Assembly (NCBI GenBank): GCA_937864385.1 | Contig: CALMJN010000167.1 | Span: 1-16,258, forward strand | Origin: an uncultured Methanosarcinales archaeon | GTDB lineage: Archaea > Halobacteriota > Methanosarcinia > Methanotrichales > Methanotrichaceae | Direction: 5' to 3' | Length of the DNA stretch: 16,258 bases | Shown here: in pieces, positions 14,051-16,258 of the stretch | How positions within the stretch are numbered: the stretch's first letter is position 1 | How the letters are laid out: every line of letters starts with the position of its first letter | The notes under the pieces: generated by a model | The model's database searches: none | The model's input: only the letters and a program-made list of their open reading frames with translations | What the model was told of the DNA's origin: nothing | Program-made: the position numbers and the translations under genes

Positions 14051-16039
14051 TTGGCTGAAACAGCAAAGACAGCTGCTCTGCAGGAAGAGACCAGGATTTT
14101 CAATACTCCACAGTGGATCGTTGAGCACTCCAACGCATTCCAGTGGATGAAGAAGAAGGGCTTCAAGACTGAGGCCGAGATGCGCAAGTGGGCATCTGAC
14201 AATTACATTGACTTCTGGGACGAGATGGCCCAGACTTATGCTGATTGGTACCAGCCCTACACCCAGGTTCTGGATGACTCCGGCAAGCCCTACTTCAAGT
14301 GGTTCACCGGCGGCAAGATCAACGCTGCCTACAACTGCGTGGACAGGCATGCCAAGTCCGCTAACCGCAACAAAGTTGCTTACTATTTCATAGGCGAACC
14401 CGTGGGCGACACCAGGACCATCACCTACTACGAGCTCTATAGAGAGGTCAACAAGATGGCCAATGCTCTGAAGAGCGTTGGTGTGGAGAAGGGAGACAGA
14501 GTTGTGGCCTACCTGCCCATGATACCAGAGCTTCCCATCACCATGCTGGCCTGCGCCAAGATCGGAGCCATTCACACCATCGTCTTCTCCGGCTTCTCCT
14601 CCGGCGGCTTAGCCAGCAGGGTAAACGATGCTGAGGCCAAAGTCGTCGTCACCGCTGACGGCTTCTACAGGCGCGGCAAGCCACTGCCCCTCAAGCCCAA
14701 TGTGGATGAGGCAATGAAGAACGCCCCCTCCGTCAAGAAGGTAGTCGTGGTCAAGAGAACCGGCGTCGATGTACCCATGACCGAGGGACGCGATGTCTTT
14801 TACAATGATTTCGTGGCCGGCCAGTCCGCCCAGTGCGAGACCCTGCCCCTTGATCCAGAAGATCGCCTGTTCATCCTCTACACCTCCGGAACCACCGGCA
14901 AGCCCAAAGGTATCGAGCACGCTCACGGCGGATATTCCGTTTGTCCCGCTCAGACCACCTCCTGGGTGCTGGATGTTCATGATGATGATGTCTTCTGGTG
15001 CACCGCAGACTGCGGATGGATCACCGGACACTCCTACGTGGTCTACGGCCCGCTGTCCCTGGGCGCTTCTACCATCCTCTATGAGGGATCGCCCGACTTC
15101 CCCGATCTGGGCCGCTGGTGGTCCATCATTGAGCAGTACGGCGTCTCCGTATTCTACACCGCTCCTACCGCCATCAGGATGTTCATGAAGACCGGCGAGG
15201 AATTCGTCAAGAAGTACGACCTGTCCACCGTCAGAATCCTTGCCTCCGTGGGCGAGCCGCTCAATCCGGAAGCCTACATGTGGTTCAGGAAGAACATCGG
15301 CGCAGACCAGGCACCCATCATCGATACCTGGTGGCAGACTGAGACCGGATGCCACGTCATCGCCCCGCTGGCCATGACACCAGAAAAGCCCGGTTCCGTA
15401 TGCTTCCCACTCCCGGGATTCAACACCGATATCTTCGACGAGGATGCCAACTCCGTGCCTCTGGGCTACGGCGGCAACATCGTTCAGAAGACCCCCTGGC
15501 CATCCATGCTCCGTGCCTTCTTCAGAGATGAAGTTCGGTACAAGAAGGAGTACTGGGATATGTACTGGCAGGTCAAGCCCGGCACATATCTGGCTGGAGA
15601 CAAGGCCACCCGCGATAAGGATGGCTACTGGTGGATCCAGGGCAGAATCGATGATGTGCTGAAGGTTGCCGGACACAGAATCTCCAACGCTGAGGTCGAG
15701 TCCGCTGCCGTTTCTCACCCCAAGGTCGCCGAGGCTGCCGTGGTCGGCCAGCCCGATGAGGTCAAGGGAGAGAAGATCGTGGCCTTCGTCATCCTCAAGG
15801 ACGGCGTGGCCGAGGCAGAGGAGCTCAAGAAGGAGATCTCCACCCACGTCAGGAAGGTTCTGGGCCCCGTGGCCTACCCCGACAAGGTCTACTTCGTCAA
15901 GGATGTTCCCAAGTACGCTGGTCCGGCAAGATCATGCGCCGTGTGATCAAGGCCAAGGCCTCGGGTCTTGGAGACCGGAGACCTATCCGTTCTGGCCAAC
16001 CCAGAGTCCGTAGACAATATCCCGCGCATTGACCTGTAA
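14051..16039 (+). pseudogene. acs: Acetyl-CoA synthetase copy 3, frame-disrupted near the 3' end
   Basis: The first 621 codons are a clean Acs, with [11 protein letters not shown] at 277-287, [22 protein letters not shown] at 426-433, and [20 protein letters not shown]. After Pro-Lys (codon 621, 15911-15913) eleven bases stand where paralogues have nine, a +2 shift. The primary frame then runs ten foreign residues and stops at TGA 15944-15946, losing the catalytic Lys of the SGKIMRR motif. That motif is still readable in another frame (15925-15960). A second +1 insertion between 15961 and 15976 restores the original frame. It ends in [20 protein letters not shown] and TAA 16037-16039, like the paralogues. 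The net change is +3. The result is either an inactive enzyme or sequence error. Codon use is strongly biased to C/G-ending codons, as in a very highly expressed gene. Confidence 0.85.
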
Positions 16040-16066
16040 AGCCGGGATATCACTTTTTCTTTTTTA
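16017..16066 (+). terminator. Stop-codon-containing hairpin and T-tract of acs3
   Basis: ATATCCCG (16017-16024) pairs with CGGGATAT (16043-16050). The 18-base loop contains the TAA stop at 16037-16039. A T-rich tract (16054-16066) follows. It has the same plan as acs1 and acs2 with a different sequence and a wider loop. The T-tract may also serve the convergent gene. Confidence 0.6.
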
Positions 16067-16117
16067 AAACCGGATCGTTTGAAATTCAAGCTATTTTCAG
16101 CGCTGTCAGGATCGCCG

Positions 16118-16258
16118 CTATCTGGCGTATTCATAGAATAATGAGATCTCCCTGCTGCGATCCATGCCCTTTTTCAGGGCCGCCGTCAGATCATCGCCGC
16201 TTTCCAAACTCCGGACGATGGCCTCAGTGATCCCTCCACTGGTGGCCATCTTCCTTAT
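16118..16258 (-). CDS. C-terminal fragment, possibly pyrroline-5-carboxylate reductase (ProC-like)
   Basis: On the minus strand 46 codons are open from the window edge to TAG (16120-16118). The residues KMATSGGITEAIVRSLESGD, then a helix with KKGMDRSREIS, resemble the C-terminal dimerisation helices of pyrroline-5-carboxylate reductases. Those carry a (S/T)xGG(T/I)T motif followed by a long helix ending near RSxE. If so, the enzyme makes proline with NAD(P)H. The fragment is too short to be certain, and another protein of the same fold is possible. It converges on acs3 with about 78 bp between the stops. Confidence 0.5.
   Translation of the reverse strand: MRKMATSGGITEAIVRSLESGDDLTAALKKGMDRSREISLFYEYAR

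Noticed and set aside
13717..14058. 113-codon open frame between acs2 and acs3
   Set aside because: It begins in the acs2 stop hairpin and runs through the TATA box and SD of acs3. Composition is non-coding and no family is recognised.
14609..15847. Long minus-strand open frame opposite acs3 (412 codons), with similar frames opposite acs1 and acs2
   Set aside because: It arises from the strong C/G third-position bias of acs. The plus strand is plainly the coding one.

Overview
The window is a stretch of euryarchaeal chromosome that best fits an acetate-using methanogen of the genus Methanothrix (Methanosaeta). The strongest reasons are three tandem AMP-forming acetyl-CoA synthetase genes, the signature acetate-activation route of that genus, together with an archaeal CobT-type phosphoribosyltransferase, an archaeal tRNA methylthiotransferase, archaeal TATA boxes and GGAGGT ribosome-binding sites. 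Genes are GC-rich and spacers are AT-rich. The species cannot be named from sequence alone.

Left part (1-3254). The 3' two thirds of mtnA are followed directly by a purine-nucleoside phosphorylase of the MTAP/MTIP family. The pair recycles 5'-methylthio- and probably 5'-deoxy-nucleosides. An Fpg/Nei DNA glycosylase follows on the same strand. It converges on a leftward scpB whose product has an unusually long C-terminal half.

Middle part (3465-9031). A rightward operon-like run holds archaeal cobT, a zinc alcohol dehydrogenase-like gene (ATGA overlap with cobT), a divergent TrpD-like phosphoribosyltransferase, an eight-helix AI-2E-family membrane protein and an MtaB-type radical-SAM methylthiotransferase (ATGA overlap). 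A T-run and an AT-rich spacer close this block.

Right part (9032-16039). Three paralogous acs genes lie head to tail, each as its own transcription unit. Each has a similar TATA element, a predicted leader of roughly 130-165 nt, a near-perfect SD, a TTG start, and a hairpin plus T-tract at the 3' end whose stem or loop contains the stop codon. Only acs1 is intact. acs2 has a single in-frame TAG at codon 71 where acs1 has Trp. acs3 has two indel clusters (+2, then +1) near the 3' end that wipe out the catalytic-lysine motif in the primary frame but restore frame before the natural stop. acs2 is a mosaic, acs3-like in the middle and acs1-like at both ends, which suggests gene conversion or assembly mixing. 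The window ends in the 3' end of a leftward gene that resembles pyrroline-5-carboxylate reductase.

I saw no rRNA, tRNA, CRISPR array, insertion sequence or phage gene. The most notable material is the acs triplet: its shared regulatory architecture, stop-spanning terminator hairpins, mosaic structure and two disrupted copies.
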